Shown one piece after another: positions 11,601-21,726 of a stretch of 64,000 bases of DNA (the stretch's first letter is position 1; the number at the start of each line of letters is the position of its first letter). The notes beneath the pieces were generated by a model. It did not search any database and was not told the DNA's origin. It saw only the letters and a program-made list of their open reading frames with translations. The DNA is from Ophioceras dolichostomum. Lineage: Eukaryota > Ascomycota > Sordariomycetes > Magnaporthales > Ophioceraceae. The translations under genes and the position numbers were made by a program. The stretch lies in NCBI GenBank assembly GCA_003049485.1, contig PYST01000028.1, forward strand, positions 1-64,000, read 5' to 3'.

Positions 11601-11807
11601 GAGGCAGAGAAGGAGGAAGTGAAGAGCACACAGACATCCTCCTCCTCCTACGAAGTTGAAGAACAAGGGAATGATGGTGAAGAGGATGGGCTGGCGGGTC
11701 CGTCCAACGGGCGAAGCCCAAGCAAGAGGAGGAGAATCCCTCCAGGCGAAGGGGGAGATGATGATTGCGACCGGCGGCGGGGGCCGAGGAGGCTAAAACT
11801 CTGGTGA
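8628..11807 (+). CDS. Large low-complexity nuclear-type protein with six SPxK-KRRL repeats
   Basis: Single open frame of 1059 residues, not recognised as any known family. Residues 1-145 are Trp/Tyr-rich and possibly folded (FLTWWIETYPVW, ALLYETYQYVCG). About 147-185 are a Ser/Thr/Asp/Gly repeat written in AGC/ACC triplets. About 200-400 are basic with RxxR-rich helices. About 488-620 are extremely acidic (runs of Asp-Ser, Asp-Glu). Residues about 643-882 carry six tandem copies of a 39-46-residue unit: RKR.R.SLDGAADGD, then SPxKKRRL, then Glu-rich spacer. The C-terminus is acidic and ends in another SPSKRRR patch and RRLKLW. The KKRR patches look like nuclear localisation signals, and each SPxK/SPxR fits a proline-directed CDK site. 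Nuclear function is inferred. Coding status is supported by the long frame and the preserved repeat phase. Confidence 0.72.
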   Translation: MSQTMTDQKAYMLLAWQHQAIQLVVGFLTWWIETYPVWKDRRGTPPNNGWLLYDRTEALLYETYQYVCGQTPPSSGPPSGWTPSLPPRRIYGVLKRVAWANHLNTNSKPEDVVERVHRDVELRRKLVIFASSVKCFSTPKADAALDLAGGSSTKSSSSTDSSSTDGSSTNGSRTDGSSSTGSRNGNGNNETQQRQQRPKLRRVTEAIARDLRQIDTTKILQAYTAFGNNLPFLQPSQKGARWIRKTLVFPRIRGLLQRGEAGPRTSYWQRKFWCLARQAGKDEAKLEQVIEAATLVQLSIERRRKAVVPVQSFMRTIFERLHRVFALGGCDRFKGEVDAIKDQEFESKGEEKLIRKRLNCIWNIERRDRGRVRGPKTYQTLPMKLSHAYWRTPRRLVAIAAANRLVAAAGAAPAPDSVAGASSGVGEKEKGNNTNKKVQFSLPGPTTPEEKKPQLLPLSPPTPVPRSVTISPRMSSSELTSRNLKKMDPTEDDVDVYGDSDIESCVDLESNPDIDSDSDVEIDLDLDVDSESNSDVESSHDREAINDNSDVEDNDREEVQEEDYEADSHEPTQPQEEEDDRVQVRKDEGREGDGDNVVVETIKDEQQTSETSKDDGNKGDGNDNKPSQDKEENIRRSVASLGRKRDRCSLDGAADGDDDLQQPSPFKKRRLDQEEKEESRGASRQARKRDRASMDGAGDGDDHTRPSPKRRKLLKEDADNGAASTLVRKRNRASLDGAADGDNDDHLLQPSPPKKRRLEDPESRVTSSQVRKRDRISLNGAADDNDSQHLLQPSPKKRRLEEEKKEEEEDTGAASQRKRNRSLDGPDDGGDLQQLSPKKRRLEQREESIGAASLVRKRSRASFDGAADSDEQHQRSPKRRRRLVVDEATEKDGRLPPFSEAKKNEDVQVDDGEDEGRSKAEDDNTTVDITADVPEDESPTDGPRTMTAGLGTDEEAPNQLKTASSEEDKAPPSSRPTLPNTRQGKDEEEKNEAEKEEVKSTQTSSSSYEVEEQGNDGEEDGLAGPSNGRSPSKRRRIPPGEGGDDDCDRRRGPRRLKLW
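10554..11274 (+). repeat. Six-copy in-frame coding tandem repeat
   Basis: Units begin with CGG-AAG codons (RKR) at about 10554, 10686, 10809, 10938, 11076 and 11193, so unit lengths are 132, 123, 129, 138 and 117 bases, all multiples of three. Each unit encodes RKRxRxS(L/M/F), a GAADGD-like acidic step and a SPxKKRRL-like core. Spacers vary in length and are Glu-rich. Confidence 0.88.
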
Positions 11808-12586
11808 CTGGTGGATGCACGAGAGGGAGACCGCAAAGGAGAGCGCGCTGGTCCGCGCTTGTGGAAGTGCTACAAGTAGTAGTCTGCAGCAACAGGTCGA
11901 AAGCCCGCCTCATCAGGGCTTGTCACCGTTGTGCACTCGACAGACTCATCCCACATACCTACCTATCCATACCTGCATGTACTGAACGTACCGTACATAA
12001 CACATCATACCTTAGGCACGTGTACGACATATGTTCTGATCACTCTCATATAGGGAGGGCATCCTGGCATGGCAGGGAAACATTAGTACCTCGCTCACTG
12101 CCCCGTGCCACACGTGGACGTCGTCCATTACCAAACTTGGCACCTTTGCTAGATATATTTTAGATATTTTGATCAGTTCTCACCCCCCAAAAAAATTCAC
12201 AACTCACCCGTTTCCGGACATCCCATCCCGTCCCTCATTCGCATCTTACCTTGGGCCCTGTCTAGATCTCGTCCGGTTCTGGGTCTGTGTAACGTTCTGT
12301 TCACGTATTCCTTCCCTCGGATGTACGTATGGCGTTAGAGAAAAATAAGTGTGATATCGGTTTTTTCTTTTTTTCTTTCCTGTCGTTTTCGTATTTTGAG
12401 AGTGCCTGTAGGGTTGTGGCCTCTCTTTTTTTTTGTGCGAGTGAGTGGGAGGGGAAAAAACTGCCCAGGTGCTGGTGGCTTTGGCAGCAGATCTCCCGGG
12501 AGGCGGGATCAGTTCCAAGTCGTCGAACCGGGATCTGCACCACGCGGTCGGTCGATCTCTTCCATTTCATATTCCCTCCCCCTCCC

Positions 12587-12622
12587 NNNNNNNNNNNNNN
12601 NNNNNNNNNNNNNNNNNNNNNN
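12587..12622. other. Assembly gap of 36 N
   Basis: Thirty-six undetermined bases, flanked on the left by a C/T homopolymer-like stretch (CCCTCCCCCTCCC). Any open frame crossing it is an artefact. Confidence 0.98.
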
Positions 12623-15600
12623 CTTGCGTTGAGCTCTCTTCCATTTCCATTGTTCTGGGCAGGGCAGGGCAGGGCTGACGATGAGTGAGCAGGCAAGGCA
12701 ACATGAGGCAAAAAACAAAAAGCAAGGCCAAAAGGAGGCTGAGTCTCTCTGCTCACACCGGCGGCTCACTCCGATGCACTCACTCCCTGTCTCCGTTCCG
12801 ACTTTTCTCTTGCTGACGATGCTTTGCTGCCGTTAGCTGTTAGCTGTTAGCATCAGCCGGTTGGTCGGTCAGGCTCAAAATCCACTTTTGAGAGAACTCA
12901 AGTACCTGCCGTACTTGCGGGTAGGCAGCAGCAACAGCAGCAGGCCGTTATTGTCTGGGGTTGCCTTCCATGTTTGGGAATTCATCATCCCTCTTTGACA
13001 GAACAGCTCAGGCCATATCACATATGTCAGCACGGGACGACGGGCGACCAGAAGAAGCATACATGTACCTAGCATAGCAAATGGCGGACATTTGAGGGTT
13101 TGGGGCGCCCGGGGAGGGTTGCGGTCATTAATATTATAAATGCGGTCAGGCCCGGCTGAGCGCGGGGGCCTGGTCGGCGGGTGGGGGTGAGAAGAGAAGA
13201 GAATTAGGGGGGTTGGGAAAGAGGGAAAGTCGAAGGGCGAGAGGTAGGAGAGTCCGTCGTGATGTGTGTGTCAGGTGTAAAGACAGGCACCGAGGCAGGT
13301 CGGGATGTGTTCTGTGAGCCACGGGTAATGGGGGGAAATTCCCAGGAGCTGTAAGAGAAGGTCCAGACGTGACGTTCCCTGAAATCCTCATGCTTCTCCC
13401 CGACCGACCGGAAGCCCGTCTCGTTCGACGTCCCGCCGCGGTGCCGCAATTCTGGGCAGAGTGCGGGCGTAATCCGACCCGTGCGTGCGTGCGTGCGCTC
13501 GCGCGCTCCGAGTGGAAGGGAGAGAGGACAAGGAGGCAAGAGCCCAAAAGGCAGCTGGATGCATGGTATGGATTTGTGGTTTGTTTTGGTTACGGGCTTC
13601 TCTAATCTCGGAAGGTCCTCGGCTCGGACTGCCCGGTTCCTCATCACCTGCCTTCCTTTTGTTTTCTGGGCAGTAGGCCCTTGCTTATTACCTCAGTCTC
13701 TTGTGGATTCGTCCTTCCGACAATCTGTCTTAGGCCGTGTTGTTGGAAGTCGAGGCGAGATGGTCACGGACGGGTTGTACGAACATGGATGCCGCCAGCG
13801 GAGAGTTTTTGATGGATGGAACGGCGGGCCAGAAGTCCGTCAGCCAATGTGAGATGTACCTCGTCGGTACGGTATTTGGTAAGGGAGGTATGGTTGTATG
13901 CACAGGTATAGCACCGCCGAAGGTCACCGCCGAATGCGGGTGAGGTGTCACGGGCAAGAGGAAGAGGAGGACAGAAAAGGGGAACCGAGTACAAGGGGGA
14001 GGACGGACACTGGTCTGTCATGGCATGGCATGTGTGGCGGGCATCATCAGTGGTTGGCTCGCCTGGGCATTGTGGTGCTGTGCAATGATGCATGGCACGC
14101 GGCCGTGGTGACGGAAGCCAAAGCACATGAAGACAGACGCAGGTAATAAAGTCCCGACGACCAACGGAAAACAATTGAGGCTTTTAAGCAGCAGAGATCG
14201 TCAGATAAGTGCATGAGGAATACCACAGTCTGGATTCGTGCATCGTCGCCTTTTTCTGATGGTTGGTAGTTCAACTTTTGAAGTCGGTGAAGAACGTGGG
14301 GTGCTGCAGTAGCGCCTCGACTAGTCCCGTCGCTTGCCGATGTGGCAGCCGTTTCAGTGTGCCAAGTGACAGAATAGTGCCCTCTTTTCAATGGTGCGTG
14401 TGTGTGTGCCGCTCTCTTTTCTGCTGCGATGATGGGTGCTAGCGTCTGCGTCTGTCCTTTGGGTGGGGAGACGGGCGTTGACACCGTCCAGGACTCAAGG
14501 ACTCCAGGCCTGCCCTGTTCTTGTGCCGGTCTAGATTGTGCCGAGCGACCCTACCTCGGTGTTACGTCCTGCACTGTCTTGTACGCCTCTGAGAGCAAAC
14601 GCTGGAACACTGGAGCCCTGGAACCCAACGAGCAGGTGAGCCCAGACGGCTCGTTATCATCCGCCCACACAAACCCGCACAAGCCGCGGTGTGACGCGCT
14701 CAAGCTGTGGGTGTGCCAGAGTTCTATTCGACGAGACCGGTCAGAGCCTGCTCGCACTGCATGCGGCGGTGGTCATCAGCTGCCCACCTCCTGCATATCG
14801 ACATCGCTTGAGGGAAGACCTTAGTAGTTCTTTTTCGTCTTTGTCTTCTTGTCTTCTTGTATGAGTATGTGCACCTCTGCCATGCAATGCCGCTGATCCC
14901 ATCCAGACACACACCTATTCCAGTGGTGTGGTCGCACTCGAGACCACGGCATTCCCAGTGAGTCCAATGATGAGCCTACCTGACGTGCTCGAATCCATGG
15001 GACGGAGAATAGTAGATGGTCTGTGTGTTGCGGGATGAATCAAATGCGATGGATGGTTCAATGGATGGGTGGACGGATGATGCGAGCAATAAGAAGTAAG
15101 AACCACTACATCAGATCAAAGAGGCGAGGGAAGACTTCGGAACCAAAGAGACCAGAAAGACGGAGAATATTGTTTATGTACGGTCCGGTGTGAGAGAGGA
15201 AAGGGGGAAGGAAAATAGAAACCGAGCCGAATCGAACCGAGTTGAGTCAAACAATTCCCAGCGTCCAGGGCAAGCGAGCAGAAAAAAAAAGACGGCCGGA
15301 ACCAACCAACCAACCTAACTCCGGTGCTGTCTGTCTGCCACGGAGAACAAAGAAAATCTGCAAGGCTCTTTCTGCGCGAAATCGTACCGCCGCAAAATGA
15401 AAACCATCAACTCCAGGCGCTCGAAGCGCTCTTTGCGCCTGATACGGCTGCCGGCTCCGCCGTGAATGGGGGAGAGTGAACGCGTGGGGAAAGGCCGAGA
15501 AAGCTGGAAATAGGGTTATAAAACGAGTCAAGAGACTGAAGAGAGCAACAAAAGCGACTGGACAAGCAGGAGAACAAGATGTAATAGAAGTTACCGAGCA

Positions 15601-15647
15601 ATTATTCCCGTTAAGTCGAACTGTCGTGACTCACTTGCCTGGATCGT

Positions 15648-15667
15648 TACCTGGTAGGTACCTACAG
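15648..15667. repeat. TACCTACC palindromic element
   Basis: TACCTGGTAGGTACCTAC with internal GGTACC palindrome, directly followed by a long T run and an A-rich stretch. Member of the dispersed CCTA family. Confidence 0.5.
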
Positions 15668-16280
15668 GCAAAGAACTTTTTTTTTTTTCCCCTTCCTATT
15701 CTCTATTTAAAAAAAGAAAAAATAAAGAGAGCCAGAGTCGTAAAGTCGACCCATGGGTCTCGGGGCCTCCCACTTTACTACTACTACTTCCTCATCCTCA
15801 TGCCTGGTCAGTACCTTGTTCCTGGCTCTTTTCTGGATTCCAGTTGGCGGATGGTCTCCGGACTGGGCCAAGCATAAATAGAGCTTCCTAGCTCTCCTCT
15901 CTCCTGCATGCTTGCTGCAGGGCAAGGGGAAAAAAAATAAGTCGAAGCTAAGGTACGGTCGAACAGCTTTTAGCTCACCGACCACCCAAAACCGAAGGGT
16001 CTAGGGAACCGCCAAGAAAAAAGCAGAACCACTGCTGCCAACAGTCTCCCTAGCCGACCCGAAAAACCGATCCCGCGTCCACCCACCCACCGGGACCCCT
16101 TTTCCCGCCAGGCCATATAGAGTGCTGGTATATCCCGCATCGCATTGGCGCGATCACACAGCAGCAAGTCGGGCCAGATCCGCCACAGTGTGAGAGACAC
16201 ACATACACAAAAGAGGCGCAACACAGCAGCAGCAGCAAGGCAGCCAGCCAGTCCCATCGCCTCAGCCAAGCCCCCAAGCC

Positions 16281-17213
16281 ATGCCCCTAACCATCGAGCC
16301 CCGGGATTGGACCCGGACCGTTGGGCCAGAAACGTTTCTCTGCTCGACGAACCGGGACTACATCCAGCTCGACGCCCTCAATGACGCTTTCGCCTCCGAC
16401 TTGATGTGGTGGGCTCAGAGGCTGCCGCTGGCCGACCTAGACAAGATGGTCGGGAACAGCCTCTGCTTCGGTCTCTACCACGTTCGTCCCTGCGCGACCA
16501 ACGGTTCGACGGTGAAGACGACCACGACTGGAGGTAAGCCAAGAACGCCCAAGCGATCCCCGCAGGCCAGGAATCTGCAGCCACCTCCGCTTCCCCCCCT
16601 TTTGCCCTGCCCGCCCTGCCCCGCCCTCCCCTCTTTCTGTCCGACGCCGCTTCTCTCGAACTCCGAAAAGCAGAAGAAGGCGGAGAGACGAAAATAGGCG
16701 ACACAATGCCAAAGCATTAGAAAAAAGGACCAGGACGTCAGTCAGTCAGCAAGCGTACGTTTTGTGCCACCATCAGCTGACCACGCACGCACGTCAACCA
16801 CCAACCAACCACCACTACCACATCACCATCACCGGGCAGCAGTGACAGAACACGACTGCACATCCTGCTTCTGCTCGTCCCCATCCCAATCATCCTCTGG
16901 CGGCGGCGGGCCCGGCCGAGTGATGATCGGGTTCGCCCGGGTCGTCACGGACCACGTCACCTTCGGGTACCTGACCGACGTGTACGTGCTTAAGGAGCAC
17001 CAGCGCAAGGGGCTCGGCAAGTGGACAATGCAGTGCCTCAACGAGGTGCTCGACTCCATGCCCCGCCTCCGCCGCTTCCTGCTGCTCACCCACAACCCGG
17101 GCGCCGCCCGCATATACGAGGACCACCTCGGCGCCAGGAAGGGGCCCTCGGGCGGGATGGTGCTCCTCGAGAAACCGGGGGCCGCGAGGAAGGTGCCGCC
17201 GCCGAGGTCGTGA
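16281..17213 (+). CDS. GNAT-family N-acetyltransferase
   Basis: Two exons, 16281-16533 and 16843-17213, joined in phase 1 (donor GTAAGCC at 16534, acceptor CAG ending 16842), give about 207 residues. The first exon encodes a substrate-side region with an LCFGLYHV strand. The second has the GNAT core: MIGFARVVTD (strand 4), YLTDVYVLKEHQRKGLGKW (acetyl-CoA pyrophosphate loop of type Q/R-x-x-G-x-G) and LLLTHNPGAARIYEDHLG. Length and motif order match small fungal GNAT proteins. An acceptor three bases upstream would add one Gln. The 309-base intron contains short open frames that are not coding. Acetyl-CoA-dependent N-acetylation is the family reaction; the substrate is unknown. It is convergent with the gene to the right, with only 316 bases between stop codons. 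Confidence 0.83.
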
Positions 17214-17529
17214 AATGCGCATGAATCGATGATGGTACGGTCGGGTGTTAACGACGGGGGAGGCTGGCTAGCTGTTGGCCTATTTTGAATCGGATGGCGG
17301 TGGGTTTTGCGTTATGTTTTTTTCCTTGGCCGCTATGGTAAGGTATGGTATGGTAGGTATTTTTTCTGCGTTGAGGTTTCTTTCTGGACCGACAGACGCG
17401 AGCTAGGCTAGAGGCATCGGTGGTTTTTGTGTCTTTTTTTTTCTCTTTGTTGCCGCCGTTTGGTTTTAAACCGCGTAGAAATTATTGAAGCAGCAATGTA
17501 TGTCCGCGTTGTTTTATAGACTGAAAATA

Positions 17530-18913
17530 TCAGGCTCTCGCCGCCGCCGTCGCGACGCCGGTCTTGCCGTACGCCCCGCCGGCGAGCTTCCTCATCTGGA
17601 GGGCACGCTTGTATGGCGGTGCGGTGGGCGGCTGGACCGGGTCGAGGGACACATGGTCTTCTGGCAACTGGTACGATGCGTCCGAATCGTATGACGAGAG
17701 ATCTCCGCATGCTATGAAGGGCGCTATCCATCGGACGTCTCGAGGGTGTTGTCGCTGATGCTGATGCTGATGCTCAGCGGTGTCTTCTGTGAGATCCTCG
17801 ATTTCCACTTCGATGATCTCGTTGCTGCTGGTAGGGGACAGTGAGGGAGGAGGCGACATATCCATGCTCCACGCTCCTGTGGTCCAGTCTTGCATCGGGC
17901 CGTCCGCGGCAATGATAGGCGCAGTCTGAGACGATGTTGGACGCGAGGCCTTCTCCCGCACTATCTGAGGGAGGCGGTTGCCTACGCCTAGCGGTTCCTC
18001 GAGACTGGCTTGGAACCCCGCTGGCGGCTGGAAATTGAGGCAGACTATGAAAGCCTCGACGCTGCTTGCCCTAGAAGAGCGGGGCTTGGCGACCACGACC
18101 TTCTCGAAGAAGATCTTGAGTTGAGCGTAGAGCAGGTCAACGTTGCGACCCCGGAAAATCTTGGCCACGAACTTCCCGCCTGGTTTGAGGACACAAAGGG
18201 CCAGGTTGAGTGCAGCGAAGAGCAACTGCGACTGCACGTAGATGTCGAGGTCGTGCAGCCCCGTCACGTCCGGCGCGCCATCGCTCAGGACTAGGTCCAC
18301 CGGATGCGATGCTTGCTGGCTGGTCGTTGTCTTCGGGTCATAGTCCGGATCCAACGCCTTGAGCAGCAAAGGCACTGTGGCAGGGTGGGTGATGTCTGCG
18401 CGGAGAGTCACAATCCCTGGTAAGGGGCTGATGGGCTGCAGGTCGATGGAAACGATCTTGACGTCCTTCCGCGGCTGAAGCGTCTCTCTTGCTGCAGGAG
18501 TATGGTCGTTTCCTGGTTCCTTCTGGTCGTCATGTGCTCCCTCATCATCAAATATCTGCAACATCTGCTGCCGGAACTTGGACTCAGTGTCCTGCCAAGC
18601 AGTCCGGCCAAACTTTTCGCCCTTGATCAAGACCCTGGACAGGACCTGTGACCAGCTTCCCGGTGCAGCACACAAGTCAACAACCCGAGTCACATCGGAA
18701 AAGAGGTCAAACTCTAGAGACCAATCTTTTGGTTAGCTAAACGTGGAATTCATGACCTTCCGACACCCATATCGATCCTGACGTTGAAGTCCCTCTGCCT
18801 GCCTCCTTACCTTCGTCAAGCTGAAGCAGCTTGAAGGCACTTCTTGCGCGCCATCCTTGCTCCTTAGCTAATCTATAATAGGCGTCGCGCTTGTCCTTTG
18901 AGGATTTCCCCAT
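17530..18913 (-). CDS. TRM7: Trm7-type tRNA 2'-O-methyltransferase (FtsJ family)
   Basis: Two exons, 18811-18913 and 17530-18713, with a 97-base intron (donor GTAAGG, CTAAC branch, TAG acceptor), give about 428 residues. The N-terminus MGKSSKDKRDAYYRLAKEQ, WRARSAFKLLQLDEE and SAM motif VVDLCAAPGSWSQVL are hallmarks of RrmJ/Trm7. The K-D-K-E tetrad is visible: Lys28 (SAFKLL), Asp in LVLSDGAPD, Lys in GGKFVAKIFRG and Glu in SSVEAFIVC. Trm7 methylates the 2'-O of anticodon-loop positions 32 and 34, with Trm732/Trm734 as partners in yeast. The first 260 residues match the usual enzyme. The remaining region of about 150 residues is a fungal extension with an acidic stretch and a His/Gln repeat (EHQHQHQRQHP). 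It is much shorter than Spb1 and lacks its domains. Confidence 0.88.
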
Positions 18914-19257
18914 GGCTGCGAACTGAAATGCCGTTCCTTCTCGCTCTCAGGAGATGAGGTTCTGATGGAAAAATATGTGATGTGGTTGAGTCATGTGTGA
19001 GTGACCGCCGCCAAGCTTTGGGTGAGACCCTGAATCGCAGCCACATCAACCACAGCTGACCAGCCTGTGGCGGGGAGAGATGCTATGCCCCGCCAAATGT
19101 GGCTTTTTCGCCGTAACTCGCCGCCAAAATTTTCAAGATCATCGCTATTGCACATCGAGTTAAGCGGCTATCCATTAGGAGAACCAGACCAGACAGACGG
19201 GGCCGAACGTCCAGTGCTTTTTGGTTTTCCTCACAAGTGCCGCCGCATGCAGATGCG
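18914..19257. promoter_or_regulatory. Shared divergent promoter of Trm7 and Mak5 genes
   Basis: A 344 bp region separates the two start codons. It contains GATGAG at 18953-18958, the core of the ribosome-biogenesis PAC element. It also contains AAAATTTTCA at 19126-19135, which on the minus strand reads TGAAAATTTT and is one A short of the yeast RRPE element. Both elements accompany ribosome-assembly genes in yeast. Functional use here is inferred. Confidence 0.5.
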
Positions 19258-21726
19258 ATGGCGCCCTCGAACGCGAACCAGAAGCGAAAACTAGAGGGCG
19301 GGAAGGATGCGTCCTCGAAACGAAGAAAAGTCCAGGCCGCTGGGAAGAAGCAGCGGCCAAAGCGAGCTGTCCCCATGGACTCCCTGCCGTGGCGCACCGT
19401 CGATGTCCCCGAGATGTTTGACGATGCCGAAGGATTCTTCGGACTAGAAGAGGTGGAAGGTGTCGATATTGTTCGCGAGGGTGGAATTGTCAAATTCGTA
19501 CGTTTCCCCCCAACAGGTCTTGTCCCTACCATCAGCCTCTGTCCGGCGGCGCTGACGATTGAAGTGTTTAGGTCACATCTGGGCCCACGGTCGATGATAC
19601 CGAGGAATTCAACGGCTTTAGCGACGATCTTGAACCTCCTGCTCCTTCCCAAGAGGATTCCACTGAAGATGTTCCGGCCGCGACTGAATCGAGTCTCGCC
19701 GAGCCAGCAAGGCCGGGAAAGAAAGAGAGGCATGAGGCCAAGAAGAAAAGAAAGAAGGAAGATGCAGTAACAGAAACTGCGAAGAAGGCCCCCGAAGCGG
19801 CCCCTGAGCTGGCATCTATGTCGTTCTCTGCGCTCGGAGACCTCGATCACGAGGAAGAGGATGTTGATATCTCTGACTGGGTTCCTCTGCGTCTCTCTGA
19901 AGAGGTAGTCTCCTCGATATCACAACTGAAGTTCTCCACGCCAACCGCGATACAACAAGCCGCTATCCCCGAAATACTTGCTGGCCACGATGTCATTGGG
20001 AAAGCGTCCACGGGCTCCGGTAAAACGCTAGCGTTCGGTATCCCGATCGTCCAGAAGTGGCTCGCCTTGGGGAAAGCGAGTCAGGAGAGGAAGCGAGATT
20101 CGGACGACGGCGCGAAGACTCCGATTGCCTTGATACTTTCACCGACCCGAGAGCTCGCCCATCAGCTTACCAACCACATCAAGAACCTCTGCGGTGGTCT
20201 CGACACGTCTCCGTTTGTATGCTCTGTCACCGGTGGACTAGCAGTACAGAAGCAGCAACGCCAGCTAGAGAAGGCTGACATCGTCGTCGGCACACCTGGT
20301 CGACTGTGGGAGGTTCTCAGCTCCAGCAAGAAGCTGATCACCGCCTTCAGGGGCGTCCGATTCCTTGTGATCGACGAGGCCGACCGATTGCTCTCGGAGG
20401 GCCATTTCAAGGACGCCGAGGAGATTCTGAGCGCGTTGGACAGGACGGAGTTAGAGGAGGACAAAGAGGAGGAGGATGACCCGAAGCTGCCTCCTCGACA
20501 GACTCTGGTCTTCTCAGCTACTTTCAACAAAGACTTACAGCAAAAGTTGGCGGGAAAGGGCAGGTATGACCTGGCAACCGACGCGCAGTCCATGGAGTAC
20601 CTGCTCAAGCGCCTCAATTTCCGAGAGGAGAGGCCCAAGTTCATCGATGTGAATCCAGTCTCACAGATGGCTGAAGGGCTGAAAGAGGGTCTGGTCGAAT
20701 GCGGCGCCATGGAGAAGGTATGTATGCATACACAACCTTCAGCGAACGAGCAGGCCGCGATCTGTTTTCCAGAGTGACCTCTTCTGACTATCTATTTCCT
20801 AGGATCTCTATCTTTATGCCCTGCTGCTGATGCATCCCACGCAACGGACCCTCGTTTTCACAAACTCTATCAGCTCGGTCCGGCGCTTGACACCAATGCT
20901 TCAAAACCTGACCTTGCCTGTCCTGCCGCTGCACTCCCAGATGCCGCAAAAGGCGCGTCTACGGTCTGTGGAGCGTTTCACTGCAGCCAAGCCCAGGACC
21001 GCCTCAATTCTGATCGCCACCGACGTCGCGGCCCGCGGGCTGGACATCCCTGGCATCGATGTCGTAATCCACTACCACGTGCCCCGCACCGCGGACGCTT
21101 ACGTCCACCGCTCAGGCCGGACCGCCCGTGCAGAGAGCTCCGGCCTCAGCATCCTCGTATGTGCGCCCGAGGAGGTGACTCCCACGCGTCGGCTCGTGGC
21201 CAAAGTCCACGCGGCAGCCGCCTTCAAGAAGGCAGCCAGCACCAAACAGAGCGGCAGCGATCTGGGCATGGGCGTCTTCGTCAACACGATCGACATGGAC
21301 CGACGACTGGTCAACAGACTCAAGGACCGCGTCTCGCTGGCCAAACGGCTCGCGGACGCGTCGCTGGCCAAGGAGAAGGGGAGCAAGGAGGACGACTGGA
21401 TGAAGGCGGCCGCGGAGGAGCTGGGCGTCGACTACGACAGCGACGAGCTCGAGCGTGCGGGCAACTGGAGCGGGCGTGGCAGCGGGCGCAAGTCCAAGCA
21501 GCAGGCAGACCGCGGACTGTCCAAGGGCGAGGCCGCGAGCCTGCGGGCCCAGCTGAGGGCGTTGTTAACCAAGAGGGTCAACGCGGGCGTCAGCGAGCGG
21601 TACATCGCCAACGGGAGCGTCAACGTCCACGAGCTGCTCAGCGGGGTCAAGGGGGAGTTCCTGGGGAAGGTGGACGGGCTCGGGGTCAGCCCCCTGGTGG
21701 CTGCTGCGACGGCGACGGGGGACTAG
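19258..21726 (+). CDS. MAK5: Mak5-type DEAD-box ATP-dependent RNA helicase
   Basis: Three exons, 19258-19497, 19572-20717 and 20803-21726, all phase 0, give about 769 residues. The introns have GTACGT and GTATGT donors. Motifs in order: Q motif (STPTAIQQAAIPEIL), Walker A ASTGSGKT, PTRELA, TPGR, VIDEADRLL, SATF, LVFTNS, ATDVAARGLDI and HRSGRTAR. The Lys-rich N-terminus (KRKLEGGKD, KKKRKKE), the SLPWRTVDVP segment and the insertion between DEAD and SAT match Mak5/DDX24. This nucleolar helicase acts in 60S ribosomal subunit assembly. The C-terminal tail (LRAQLRALLTKRVNAG, GKVDGLGVSPLVAAA) also fits. The start is the first ATG in frame; an upstream in-frame GTG is not used. It is divergent from the Trm7 gene. 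Confidence 0.92.

Larger units (their letters stand above)
11808..16280. other. 4.5 kb gene-poor spacer
   Basis: No convincing coding sequence on either strand. It includes T/G-rich tracts near 12360-12460, the assembly gap at 12587-12622, a GTTAGCT triplication near 12835 and an AT-rich stretch at 13125-13140. Open frames are short and overlap on opposite strands. A long non-coding RNA or lineage-specific short gene cannot be excluded. Confidence 0.5.

Noticed and set aside
12301..12756. Open frames crossing the assembly gap
   Set aside because: They run through 36 undetermined bases, so continuity is meaningless.
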